64,000 nucleotides of DNA from Colletes latitarsis. Taxonomy: Eukaryota; Arthropoda; Insecta; Hymenoptera; Colletidae. The position numbers and the translations under genes are program-made. Below the pieces are notes generated by a model that saw nothing but the letters and a program-made list of their open reading frames with translations, had not been told where the DNA came from and ran no database searches. Positions 39,265 through 52,465 of this stretch are shown in pieces (within the stretch, counting starts at the first letter, position 1; every line of letters starts with the position of its first letter). Location of the stretch: contig NW_027488377.1 of assembly GCF_051014445.1 (NCBI RefSeq), forward strand, positions 2,728,001-2,792,000, read 5' to 3'.

Positions 39265-42256
39265 CCTAGGCCTAACCTAGACCTAACATGCGTTATCCTC
39301 TAAAATATTGATCGAAACCAGGTTTAATTGACTGTTTCAGTGCGGTACCACATTACTACGTGATCCAAACCAGAAGAAACCCAGGATCTGTTAAACAAGT
39401 ATGTGAAGAATGCGAAAGTATGAGTCTGATGAGGGAAAATCCCAGACCTAACCTAGACCTAACATGCGTTATCCTCAAAAATATTGATCGAAACCAGGTT
39501 TAATCGACTGTTTCAGTGTGGTACCACATTACTACGTGATCCAAACCAGAAAAAAACCAGGATCTGTTCAACAAGTATGTGAAAAATGCGAAAATATGAC
39601 CCTGATGAGGGCAAATCCCAGACCTATCCCAGACCTAACTTGCGTTATCCTCTAAAATATTGATCGAAACCAGGTTTAATTGACTGTTTCAGTGTGGTAC
39701 CACATTACTACGTGATCCAAACCAGAAGAAACCCAGGATCTGTTCAACAAGTATGTGAAGAATGCGAAAGTATGAGCCTGATGAGGGCAAATCCCAGGCC
39801 TATCCCAGACATAACTTGCGTTATCCTATAAAATATTGATCGAATCCAGTTTTATTGGACAGTTTTAGTGTGGCACCACTTTACTACGTGATCAATGCAG
39901 AAAAAACCCTCGATCAGGTCAACATGTATGTTAAAACTGCGAAAGTATGACCCTGATGAGGGCAAATCCCAGACCAAACCTAGACCTAACGTGTGTTATC
40001 CTCTAACATATTAATCGAAATCAGGTTTAATGGCCCGTTTCAGTGTGGTACCACATTACTACGTGATCGAAACAAGAAAAAACCCAGGATCTGTTCAAGA
40101 ATTATGTGAAGAATGCGAAAGTATGAGACTGATGAGGGCAAATCCTAGACCTAACCTAGACCTAACATGTGTTATCCTCTAAAATATTGACGGAAACCAC
40201 GTTTAAATGACAGTTTCAGTGTGGTACAACATTACAACGTGATCCAATCCAGAAAAGGCCCAGGATCTAGCAAACAAGTATGAGAAATATGCGAAAGTAT
40301 GAGCCTGATGTGGGCAAATCCTAGACCTAACCCAGACCTAACACGCGTTATCCTCTAAAATATTTATCAAGATCAGGTTTAATTGACTGTTTCAGTGTGG
40401 TACCACATTACTACGTGATCCAAACCAGAAAAAATCCCAGGATCTGTTCAACAAGTATGTGAAAAATGCGAAAATATGACACTGATGAGGGCAAATCCCA
40501 GACCTATCCCAGACCTAACTTGCGTTATCCTCTAAAATATTTATCAAGACCATGTTTAATTTACTGTTTCAGTGTGGTTCCACATTACTACGTGATCCAA
40601 ACCAGAATAAACCCAGGATCTGTTCAACAAGTATGTGAAAAACGCGAAACTATGAGTCTGGTGAGGGGAAATTCCTGGCCTAACCTAGTCCTAAAGTTCG
40701 TTATCCTCTAAGATATTGATCGTAACCAGGATTAATTGACTGTTTCAGTGTGGTACCACATTACTACGTGATCCAGGCCAGAAAAAAACCAGGATCTGTT
40801 CAACAAGTATGTGAAAAATGCGAAAATATGACCCTGATGAGGGCAAATCCCTGACCTATCCCAGACCAAACTTGCGTTATCCTCTAAAATATTTATCAAG
40901 ACCATGTTTAATTGACTGTTTCAGTGTGGTACCACATTACTACGTGATCCAAAGCAGAAAAAACGATCGATCAGGTTTACATGTATGTTAAAACTGCGAA
41001 AGTATGACCCTGATGAGGGCAAATCCCAGACCTAACCTAGACTTAACCTGTGTTATCGTCTAAAATATTAATCGAAACCAGGTTTAATGGCCTGTTTCAG
41101 CGTGGTACCACATTACTACGTGATCGAAAAAAGAAAAAACCCAGGATCTGTTCAAGAATTATGTGAAGAATGCGAAAGTATGAGACTGATGAGGGCAAAT
41201 CCTAGACCTAACCTAGACTTAACATGTGTTATCCTCTAAAATATTAATCGTAACCAGGATTAATTGACGGTTTCAGTGTGGTACCACATTACTACGTGAT
41301 CCAAACCAGAAAAAACCCAGGATCTCTTCAACAAGTATGTGAAAAACGCGAAAGTATGTGCCTGATGAAGGCAAATCCTAGACCTAACCCAGACCTAACG
41401 TGCGTTATCCTCTAAAACATTGATCGAAATCAGGTTTAATGGACTGTTTCAGTGTGGTACCACATTACTACGTGATCCAAACCAGAAGAAACCCAGGATT
41501 TGTTCAACAAGTATGTGAAGAATGCGAAAGTACGAGTCTGATGAGGGAAAATACCTGGCCTAACCTAGTCCTAACGTGCGTTATCCTCTAAAATATTAAT
41601 CGTAACCAGGATTAATTGACGGTTTCAGTGTGGTACCACATTACTACGGGATCCAAACCAGAAAAAACCCAGGATCTGTTCAAGAAGTATGTGAAGAATG
41701 CGAAAGTATGAGTCTGATGAGGGGAAATTCCTGGCCTAACCTAGTCCTAAAGTTCGTTATCCTCTAAAATATTGATCGTAACCAGGATTAATTGACTGTT
41801 TCTGTGTGGTACCACATTACTACGTGATCCAATCCAGAAAAAGCCCAGGTTCTAGCCCACAAGAATGAGAAATATGCGAAAGTATGAGCCTGATGAGGGC
41901 AAATCCCAGACCTAACCTAGACTTAACATGTGTTATCCTCTAAAATATTATTCGAAACCAGGTTTAATGGCCTGTTTCAGCGTGGTACCACATTACTACG
42001 TGATCGAAACAAGAAAAAACCCAGGATCTGTTCAAGAATTATGTGAAGAATGCGAAAGTATGAGACTGATGAGGCCAAATCCTAGACCTAACCTAGACCT
42101 AACATGTGTTATCCTCTAAAATATTGACGGAAACCACGTTTTAATGACAGTTTCAGTGTGGTACAACATTACAACGTGATCCAAACCAGAAGAAACCCAG
42201 TATCTGTTCAACAAGTATGTGAAGAATGCGAAAATATGAGTCTGATGAGGGAAAAT
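39265..42256 (+). repeat. HOR unit 2, 17 monomers, 2,992 bp
   Basis: Direct tandem copy of unit 1 at exactly 2,992 bp, haplotype A (CCAGGCCAGA at 40,773), GATCGATC marker at 40,963. Together the two units give the clearest periodic HOR in the window. Part of this unit recurs 8,448 bp downstream. Confidence 0.92.
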
Positions 42257-44544
42257 CCTAGGCCTAACCTAGACCTAACATGCGTTATCCTCTAAAATAT
42301 TGATCGAAACCAGGTTTAATTGACTGTTTCAGTGTGGTACCACATTACTACGTGATCCAAACCAGAAGAAACCCAGGATCTGTTAAACAAGTATGTGAAG
42401 AATGCGAAAGTATGAGTCTGATGAGGGAAAATCCCAGACCTAACCTAGACCTAACATGCGTTATCCTCAAAAATATTGATCGAAACCAGGTTTAATTGAC
42501 TGTTTCAGTGTGGTACCACATTACTACGTGATCCAAACCAGAAGAAACCCAGGATCTGTTAAACAAGTATGTGAAAAATGCGAAAATATGACCCTGATGA
42601 GGGCAAATCCCAGACCTATCCCAGACCTAACTTGCGTTATCCTCTAAAATATTGATCGAAACCAGGTTTAATTGACTGTTTCAGTGTGGTACCACATTAC
42701 TACGTGATCCAAACCAGAAGAAACCCAGGATCTGTTCAACAAGTATGTGAAGAATGCGAAAGTATGAGCCTGATGAGGGCAAATCCCAGGCCTATCCCAG
42801 ACATAACTTGCGTTATCCTATAAAATATTGATCGAATCCAGTTTTAATGGACAGTTTTAGTGTGGCACCACTTTACTACGTGATCAATGCAGAAAAAACC
42901 CTCGATCAGGTCAACATGTATGTTAAAACTGCGAAAGTATGACCCTGATGAGGGGAAATCCCAGACCAAACCTAGACCTAACGTGTGTTATCCTCTAACA
43001 TATTAATCGAAATCAGGTTTAATGGCCCGTTTCAGTGTGGTACCACATTACTACGTGATCCAAACCAGAAGAAACCCAGGATCTGTTAAACAAGTATGTG
43101 AAAAATGCGAAAATATGACCCTGATGAGGGCAAATCCCAGACCTATCCCAGACCTAACTTGCGTTATCCTCTAAAATATTGATCGAAACCAGGTTTAATT
43201 GACTGTTTCAGTGTGGTACCACATTACTACGTGATCCAAACCAGAAGAAACCCAGGATCTGTTCAAGAATTATGTGAAGAATGCGAAAGTATGAGACTGA
43301 TGAGGGCAAATCCTAGACCTAACCTAGACCTAACATGTGTTATCCTCTAAAATATTGACGGAAACCACGTTTAAATGACAGTTTCAGTGTGGTACAACAT
43401 TACAACGTGATCCAATCCAGAAAAGGCCCAGGATCTAGCAAACAAGTATGAGAAATATGCGAAAGTATGAGCCTGATGTGGGCAAATCCTAGACCTAACC
43501 CAGACCTAACACGCGTTATCCTCTAAAATATTTATCAAGACCAGGTTTAATTGACTGTTTCAGTGTGGTACCACATTACTACGTGATCCAAACCAGAAAA
43601 AATCCCAGGATCTGTTCAACAAGTATGTGAAAAATGCGAAAATATGACACTGATGAGGGCAAATCCCAGACCTATCCCAGACCTAACTTGCGTTATCCTC
43701 TAAAATATTTATCAAGACCATGTTTAATTTACTGTTTCAGTGTGGTTCCACATTACTACGTGATCCAAACCAGAAAAAACCCAGGATCAGTTCAACAAGT
43801 ATGTGAAAAACGCGAAACTATGAGTCTGGTGAGGGGAAATTCCTGGCCTAACCTAGTCCTAAAGTTCGTTATCCTCTAAGATATTGATCGTAACCAGGAT
43901 TAATTGACTGTTTCAGTGTGGTACCACATTACTACGTGATCCAGGCCACAAAAAAACCAGGATCTGTTCAACAAGTATGTGAAAAATGCGAAAATATGAC
44001 CCTGATGAGGGCAAATCCCTGACCTATCCCAGACCAAACTTGCGTTATCCTCTAAAATATTTATCAAGACCATGTTTAATTGACTGTTTCAGTGTGGTAC
44101 CACATTACTACGTGATCCGAAGCAGAAAAAACGATCGATCAGGTTTACATGTATGTTAAAACTGCGAAAGTATGACCCTGATGAGGGCAAATCCCAGACC
44201 TAACCTAGACTTAACCTGTGTTATCGTCTAAAATATTAATCGAAACCAGGTTTAATGGCCTGTTTCAGCGTGGTACCACATTACTACGTGATCGAAAAAA
44301 GAAAAAACCCAGGATCTGTTCAAGAATTATGTGAAGAATGCGAAAGTATGAGACTGATGAGGGCAAATCCTAGACCTAACCTAGACCTAACATGTGCTAT
44401 CCTCTAAAATATTGACGGAAACCACGTTTAAATGACAGTTTCAGTGTGGTACAACATTACAACGTGATCCAAACCAGAAGAAACCCAGGATCTGTTCAAC
44501 AAGTATGTGAAGAATGCGAAAATATGAGTCTGATGAGGGAGAAT
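42257..44544 (+). repeat. HOR unit 3, 13 monomers, rearranged
   Basis: Follows unit 2 at 2,992 bp up to about 43,060. One extra monomer is then inserted (about 43,065-43,240), giving an offset of 3,168 bp. Near 44,400 it jumps from a position equal to 41,230 to one equal to 42,115, removing five monomers. The balance 17 + 1 - 5 gives the observed 13. It carries haplotype B (CCAGGCCACA at 43,941; CCAGGATCAG). Confidence 0.87.
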
Positions 44545-47360
44545 CCTAGGCCTAACCTAGACCTAACATGCGTTATCCTCTAAAAAATTTATCGAAACCA
44601 GGTTTAATTGACTGTTTTAGTGTGGTACCACTTTGCTACGTGATCCAAAGCAGAAAAAACCCTCGCTCAGGTCAATATGTATGTTAAAACTGCGAAAGGA
44701 TGACCCTGATGAGGGCAAATCCCTGGCCTAAGCTAGACCTAACATGCGTTATCCTCTAAAATATTGATCGAAACCAAGTTTAATGGACTGTTTCAGTGTG
44801 GTACCACATTAGTACGTGATCCAAACCAGAAAAAACCCAGGATCTGTTCAACAAGTATGTGAAGAATGCGAAAGTATGAGTCTGATGAGGGAAAATCCCA
44901 GGCCTAACCTAGACCTAACATGCGTTATCCTCAAAAATATTGATCGATATCAGGTTTAATCGACTGTTTCAGTGTGGTACCACATTACTACGTGATCCAA
45001 ACCAGAAAAAAACCAGGATCTGTTCAACAAGTATGTGAAAAATGCGAAAATATGACCCTGATGAGGGCAAATCCCAGACCTATCCCAGACCTAACTTGCG
45101 TTATCCTCTAAAATATAGATCGAAACCAGGTTTAATTGACTGTTTCAGTGTGGTACTACATTACTACGTGATCCAAACCAGAAAAAACCCAGGATCTGTT
45201 CAACAAGTATGTGAAGAATGCGAAAGTATGAGTCTGATGAGGGAAAATCCCAGGCCTAACCTAGACCTAACATGCGTTATCCTCAAAAATATTGATCGAT
45301 ATCAGGTTTAATCGACTGTTTCAGTGTGGTACCACATTACTACGTGATCCAAACCAGAAAAAAACCAGGATCTGTTCAACAAGTATGTGAAAAATGCGAA
45401 AATATGACCCTGATGAGGGCAAATCCCAGACCTATCCCAGACCTAACTTGCGTTATCCTCTAAAATATAGATCGAAATCAGGTTTAATTGACTGTTTCAG
45501 TGTGGTACCACATTACTACGTGATCCAAACCAGAAGAAACCCAGAATCTGTTCAACAAGTATGTGAAAAACGCGAAAGTATGAGCCTGATGAGGGCAAAT
45601 CCCAGATCTATCCCAGACATAACTTGCGTTATCCTATAAAATATTTATCAAGACCATGTTTAATTGACTGTTTCAGTGTGGTTCCACATTACTACGTGAT
45701 CCAATCCAGAAAAAACCTAGTATCTGTTCAACAGGTATGTGAAAAACGCGAAAGTATGAGCCTGATGAGGGCAAATCCCAGATCTATCCCAGACATAACT
45801 TGCGTTATCCTATAAAATATTGATCGAATCCAGTTTTAATGGACAGTTTTAGTGTGGTACCACATTACTACGTGATCCAAACCAGAAGAAACCCAGAATC
45901 TGTTCAACAAGTATGTGAAAAACGCGAAAGTATGAGCCTGATGAGGGCAAATCCCAGATCTATCCCAGACATAACTTGCGTTATCCTCTAAAATATTTAT
46001 CAAGACCATGTTTAATTGACTGTTTCAGTGTGGTACCACATTACTACGTGATCCAAAGCAGAAAAAACGATCGATCAGGTTTACATGTATGTTAAAACTG
46101 CGAAAGTATGACCCTGATGAGGGCAAATCCCAGACCTAACCTAGACTTAACCTGTGTTATCGTCTAAAATATTAATCGAAACCAGGTTTAATGGCCTGTT
46201 TCAGCGTGGTACCACATTACTACGTGATCGAAAAAAGAAAAAACCCAGGATCTGTTCAAGAATTATGTGAAGAATGCGAAAGTATGAGACTGATGAGGGC
46301 AAATCCTAGACCTAACCTAGACTTAACATGTGTTATCCTCTAAAATATTAATCGTAACCAGGATTAATTGACGGTTTCAGTGTGGTACCACATTACTACG
46401 TGATCCAAACCAGAAATAACCCAGGATCTCTTCAACAAGTATGTGAAAAACGCGAAAGTATGTGCCTGATGAAGGCAAATCCTAGACCTAACCCAGACCT
46501 AACGTGCGTTATCCTCTAAAACATTGATCGAAATCAGGTTTAATGGACTGTTTCAGTGTGGTACCACATTACTACGTGATCCAAACCAGAAGAAACCCAG
46601 GATTTGTTCAACAAGTATGTGAAGAATGCGAAAGTACGAGTCTGATGAGGGAAAATACCTGGCCTAACCTAGTCCTAACGTGCGTTATCCTCTAAAATAT
46701 TAATCGTAACCAGGATTAATTGACGGTTTCAGTGTGGTACCACATTACTACGGGATCCAAACCAGAAAAAACCCAGGATCTGTTCAAGAAGTATGTGAAG
46801 AATGCGAAAGTATGAGTCTGATGAGGGGAAATTCCTGGCCTAACCTAGTCCTAAAGTTCGTTATCCTCTAAAATATTGATCGTAACCAGGATTAATTGAC
46901 TGTTTCTGTGTGGTACCACATTACTACGTGATCCAATCCAGAAAAAGCCCAGGTTCTAGCCCACAAGAATGAGAAATATGCGAAAGTATGAGCCTGATGA
47001 GGGCAAATCCCAGACCTAACCTAGACTTAACATGTGTTATCCTCTAAAATATTATTCGAAACCAGGTTTAATGGCCTGTTTCAGCGTGGTACCACATTAC
47101 TACGTGATCGAAACAAGAAAAAACCCAGGATCTGTTCAAGAATTATGTGAAGAATGCGAAAGTATGAGACTGATGAGGCCAAATCCTAGACCTAACCTAG
47201 ACCTAACATGTGTTATCCTCTAAAATATTGACGGAAACCACGTTTTAATGACAGTTTCAGTGTGGTACAACATTACAACGTGATCCAAACCAGAGGAAAC
47301 CCAGTATCTGTTCAACAAGTATGTGAAGAATGCGAAAATATGAGTCTGATGAGGGAAAAT
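44545..47360 (+). repeat. HOR unit 4, 16 monomers, with an AGATCTATCCC run
   Basis: It opens with a monomer not found in units 1-3 (TTTGCTACG and CCCTCGCTCAGG near 44,632-44,670). It then has three consecutive monomers with CCCAGATCTATCCCAGAC (near 45,600, 45,777 and 45,953). From the GATCGATC marker (46,067) to its end it again equals unit 2; both spans measure 1,294 bp. The unit is a composite of two lineages. Confidence 0.85.
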
Positions 47361-47876
47361 CCTAGGCCTAACCTAGACCTAACATGCGTTATCCTCTAAA
47401 ATATTGATCGAAACCAGGTTTAATTGACTGTTTCAGTGCGGTACCACATTACTACGTGATCCAAACCAGAAGAAACCCAGGATCTGTTAAACAAGTATGT
47501 GAAGAATGCGAAAGTATGAGTCTGATGAGGGAAAATCCCAGACCTAACCTAGACCTAACATGCGTTATCCTCAAAAATATTGATCGAAACCAGGTTTAAT
47601 CGACTGTTTCAGTGTGGTACCACATTACTACGTGATCCAAACCAGAAAAAAACCAGGATCTGTTCAACAAGTATGTGAAAAATGCGAAAATATGACCCTG
47701 ATGAGGGCAAATCCCAGACCTATCCCAGACCTAACTTGCGTTATCCTCTAAAATATTGATCGAAACCAGGTTTAATTGACTGTTTCAGTGTGGTACCACA
47801 TTACTACGTGATCCAAACCAGAAGAAACCCAGGATCTGTTCAACAAGTATGTGAAGAATGCGAAAGTATGAGTCTG

Positions 47877-48052
47877 ATGAGGGAAAATCCCAGACCTAAC
47901 CTAGACCTAACATGCGTTATCCTCAAAAATATTGATCGAAACCAGGTTTAATTGACTGTTTCAGTGTGGTACCACATTACTACGTGATCCAAACCAGAAG
48001 AAACCCAGGATCTGTTAAACAAGTATGTGAAAAATGCGAAAATATGACCCTG
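47877..48052 (+). repeat. Representative full-length 176-bp monomer
   Basis: This copy is exactly 176 bp from one ATGAGGG to the next and is close to the majority sequence. My hand-built consensus has 72 G or C in 176 bases, about 41%. Internal landmarks are the duplicated AGACCTA element near the start, an A/T-rich stretch TAAAATATT near position 50, the palindrome TGTGGTACCACA (47,965-47,976), an A-rich stretch after GTGATCC, and the CAAGTATG to GCGAA block at the end. The phase chosen for the monomer start is arbitrary. Confidence 0.9.
47965..47976. other. 12-bp perfect palindrome of the monomer (TGTGGTACCACA)
   Basis: This is one example of a dyad present in a large share of monomers; another lies at 84-95. 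It equals its own reverse complement and has a KpnI-type GGTACC at its centre. On an RNA transcript the symmetry could extend two more positions each side with one G-U pair. Some subtypes destroy it: GTGATACCAC, GCGGTACAAC and GGTACTTCAT in region I, and GGTACAACATTACAAC, GGCACCAC and GGTTCCAC in region II. A perfect dyad could be a protein-binding site or could favour cruciform extrusion; neither is shown by the sequence. Confidence 0.85.
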
Positions 48053-50704
48053 ATGAGGGCAAATCCCAGACCTATCCCAGACCTAACTTGCGTTATCCTC
48101 TAAAATATTGATCGAAACCAGGTTTAATTGACTGTTTCAGTGTGGTACCACATTACTACGTGATCCAAACCAGAAGAAACCCAGGATCTGTTCAACAAGT
48201 ATGTGAAGAATGCGAAAGTATGAGCCTGATGAGGGCAAATCCCAGGCCTATCCCAGACATAACTTGCGTTATCCTATAAAATATTGATCGAATCCAGTTT
48301 TAATGGACAGTTTTAGTGTGGCACCACTTTACTACGTGATCAATGCAGAAAAAACCCTCGATCAGGTCAACATGTATGTTAAAACTGCGAAAGTATGACC
48401 CTGATGAGGGGAAATCCCAGACCAAACCTAGACCTAACGTGTGTTATCCTCTAACATATTAATCGAAATCAGGTTTAATGGCCCGTTTCAGTGTGGTACC
48501 ACATTACTACGTGATCGAAACAAGAAAAAACCCAGGATCTGTTCAAGAATTATGTGAAGAATGCGAAAGTATGAGACTGATGAGGGCAAATCCTAGACCT
48601 AACCTAGACCTAACATGTGTTATCCTCTAAAATATTGACGGAAACCACGTTTAAATGACAGTTTCAGTGTGGTACAACATTACAACGTGATCCAATCCAG
48701 AAAAGGCCCAGGATCTAGCAAACAAGTATGAGAAATATGCGAAAGTATGAGCCTGATGTGGGCAAATCCTAGACCTAACCCAGACCTAACACGCGTTATC
48801 CTCTAAAATATTTATCAAGACCAGGTTTAATTGACTGTTTCAGTGTGGTACCACATTACTACGTGATCCAAACCAGAAAAAATCCCAGGATCTGTTCAAC
48901 AAGTATGTGAAAAATGCGAAAATATGACACTGATGAGGGCAAATCCCAGACCTATCCCAGACCTAACTTGCGTTATCCTCTAAAATATTTATCAAGACCA
49001 TGTTTAATTTACTGTTTCAGTGTGGTTCCACATTACTACGTGATCCAAACCAGAATAAACCCAGGATCTGTTCAACAAGTATGTGAAAAACGCGAAACTA
49101 TGAGTCTGGTGAGGGGAAATTCCTGGCCTAACCTAGTCCTAAAGTTCGTTATCCTCTAAGATATTGATCGTAACCAGGATTAATTGACTGTTTCAGTGTG
49201 GTACCACATTACTACGTGATCCAGGCCAGAAAAAAACCAGGATCTGTTCAACAAGTATGTGAAAAATGCGAAAATATGACCCTGATGAGGGCAAATCCCT
49301 GACCTATCCCAGACCAAACTTGCGTTATCCTCTAAAATATTTATCAAGACCATGTTTAATTGACTGTTTCAGTGTGGTACCACATTACTACGTGATCGAA
49401 AGCAGAAAAAACGATCGATCAGGTTTACATGTATGTTAAAACTGCGAAAGTATGACCCTGATGAGGGCAAATCCCAGACCTAACCTAGACTTAACCTGTG
49501 TTATCGTCTAAAATATTAATCGAAACCAGGTTTAATGGCCTGTTTCAGCGTGGTACCACATTACTACGTGATCGAAAAAAGAAAAAACCCAGGATCTGTT
49601 CAAGAATTATGTGAAGAATGCGAAAGTATGATACTGATGAGGGCAAATCCTAGACCTAACCTAGACTTAACATGTGTTATCCTCTAAAATATTAATCGTA
49701 ACCAGGATTAATTGACGGTTTCAGTGTGGTACCACATTACTACGTGATCCAAACCAGAAAAAACCCAGGATCTCTTCAACAAGTATGTGAAAAACGCGAA
49801 AGTATGTGCCTGATGAAGGCAAATCCTAGACCTAACCCAGACCTAACGTGCGTTATCCTCTAAAACATTGATCGAAATCAGGTTTAATGGACTGTTTCAG
49901 TGTGGTACCACATTACTACGTGATCCAAACCAGAAGAAACCCAGGATTTGTTCAACAAGTATGTGAAGAATGCGAAAGTACGAGTCTGGTGAGGGAAAAT
50001 ACCTGGCCTAACCTAGTCCTAACGTGCGTTATCCTCTAAAATATTAATCGTAACCAGGATTAATTGACGGTTTCAGTGTGGTACCACATTACTACGGGAT
50101 CCAAACCAGAAAAAACCCAGGATCTGTTCAAGAAGTATGTGAAGAATGCGAAAGTATGAGTCTGATGAGGGGAAATTCCTGGCCTAACCTAGTCCTAAAG
50201 TTCGTTATCCTCTAAAATATTGATCGTAACCAGGATTAATTGACTGTTTCTGTGTGGTACCACATTACTACGTGATCCAATCCAGAAAAAGCCCAGGTTC
50301 TAGCCCACAAGAATGAGAAATATGCGAAAGTATGAGCCTGATGAGGGCAAATCCCAGACCTAACCTAGACTTAACATGTGTTATCCTCTAAAATATTATT
50401 CGAAACCAGGTTTAATGGCCTGTTTCAGCGTGGTACCACATTACTACGTGATCGAAACAAGAAAAAACCCAGGATCTGTTCAAGAATTATGTGAAGAATG
50501 CGAAAGTATGAGACTGATGAGGCCAAATCCTAGACCTAACCTAGACCTAACATGTGTTATCCTCTAAAATATTGACGGAAACCACGTTTTAATGACAGTT
50601 TCAGTGTGGTACAACATTACAACGTGATCCAAACCAGAAGAAACCCAGTATCTGTTCAACAAGTATGCGAAGAATGCGAAAATATGAGTCTGATGAGGGA
50701 AAAT

Positions 50705-52465
50705 CCTAGGCCTAACCTAGACCTAACATGCGTTATCCTCTAAAATATTGATCGAAACCAGGTTTAATTGACTGTTTCAGTGTGGTACCACATTACTACG
50801 TGATCCAAACCAGAAGAAACCCAGGATCTGTTAAACAAGTATGTGAAGAATGCGAAAGTATGAGTCTGATGAGGGAAAATCCCAGACCTAACCTAGACCT
50901 AACATGCGTTATCCTCAAAAATATTGATCGAAACCAGGTTTAATTGACTGTTTCAGTGTGGTACCACATTACTACGTGATCCAAACCAGAAGAAACCCAG
51001 GATCTGTTAAACAAGTATGTGAAAAATGCGAAAATATGACCCTGATGAGGGGAAATCCCAGACCAAACCTAGACCTAACGTGTGTTATCCTCTAACATAT
51101 TAATCGAAATCAGGTTTAATGGCCCGTTTCAGTGTGGTACCACATTACTACGTGATCGAAACAAGAAAAAACCCAGGATCTGTTCAAGAATTATGTGAAG
51201 AATGCGAAAGTATGAGACTGATGAGGGCAAATCCTAGACCTAACCTAGACCTAACATGTGTTATCCTCTAAAATATTGACGGAAACCACGTTTAAATGAC
51301 AGTTTCAGTGTGGTACAACATTACAACGTGATCCAATCCAGAAAAGGCCCAGGATCTAGCAAACAAGTATGAGAAATATGCGAAAGTATGAGCCTGATGT
51401 GGGCAAATCCTAGACCTAACCCAGACCTAACACGCGTTATCCTCTAAAATATTTATCAAGACCAGGTTTAATTGACTGTTTCAGTGTGGTACCACATTAC
51501 TACGTGATCCAAACCAGAAAAAATCCCAGGATCTGTTCAACAAGTATGTGAAAAATGCGAAAATATGACACTGATGAGGGCAAATCCCAGACCTATCCCA
51601 GACCTAACTTGCGTTATCCTCTAAAATATTTATCAAGACCATGTTTAATTTACTGTTTCAGTGTGGTTCCACATTACTACGTGATCCAAACCAGAAAAAA
51701 CCCAGGATCAGTTCAACAAGTATGTGAAAAACGCGAAACTATGAGTCTGGTGAGGGGAAATTCCTGGCCTAACCTAGTCCTAAAGTTCGTTATCCTCTAA
51801 GATATTGATCGTAACCAGGATTAATTGACTGTTTCAGTGTGGTACCACATTACTACGTGATCCAGGCCACAAAAAAACCAGGATCTGTTCAACAAGTATG
51901 TGAAAAATGCGAAAATATGACCCTGATGAGGGCAAATCCCTGACCTATCCCAGACCAAACTTGCGTTATCCTCTAAAATATTTATCAAGACCATGTTTAA
52001 TTGACTGTTTCAGTGTGGTACCACATTACTACGTGATCCAAAGCAGAAAAAACGATCGATCAGGTTTACATGTATGTTAAAACTGCGAAAGTATGACCCT
52101 GATGAGGGCAAATCCCAGACCTAACCTAGACTTAACCTGTGTTATCGTCTAAAATATTAATCGAAACCAGGTTTAATGGCCTGTTTCAGCGTGGTACCAC
52201 ATTACTACGTGATCGAAAAAAGAAAAAACCCAGGATCTGTTCAAGAATTATGTGAAGAATGCGAAAGTATGAGACTGATGAGGGCAAATCCTAGACCTAA
52301 CCTAGACCTAACATGTGCTATCCTCTAAAATATTGACGGAAACCACGTTTAAATGACAGTTTCAGTGTGGTACAGCATTACAACGTGATCCAAACCAGAA
52401 GAAACCCAGGATCTGTTCAACAAGTATGTGAAGAATGCGAAAATATGAGTCTGATGAGGGAGAAT
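50705..52465 (+). repeat. HOR unit 6, 10 monomers plus 1 bp
   Basis: It starts as unit 3 does, including CAGTGTGGTAC where units 1, 2 and 5 have CAGTGCGGTAC. Near 51,045 it skips two monomers that unit 3 retains and also lacks the unit 3 insertion. It carries haplotype B (CCAGGCCACA at 51,863). Offsets to unit 3 are 8,448 bp before and about 7,921 bp after the deletions, consistent with three monomers lost. Confidence 0.85.

Larger units (their letters stand above)
47361..50704 (+). repeat. HOR unit 5, 19 monomers
   Basis: Equals unit 2 with two additional monomers between the anchor and the GATCGATC marker: 2,050 bp (47,361 to 49,411) against 1,698 bp in unit 2. The extra pair lies around 47,810-48,160 and repeats its neighbours. 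It carries haplotype A (CCAGGCCAGA at 49,221). Confidence 0.87.
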
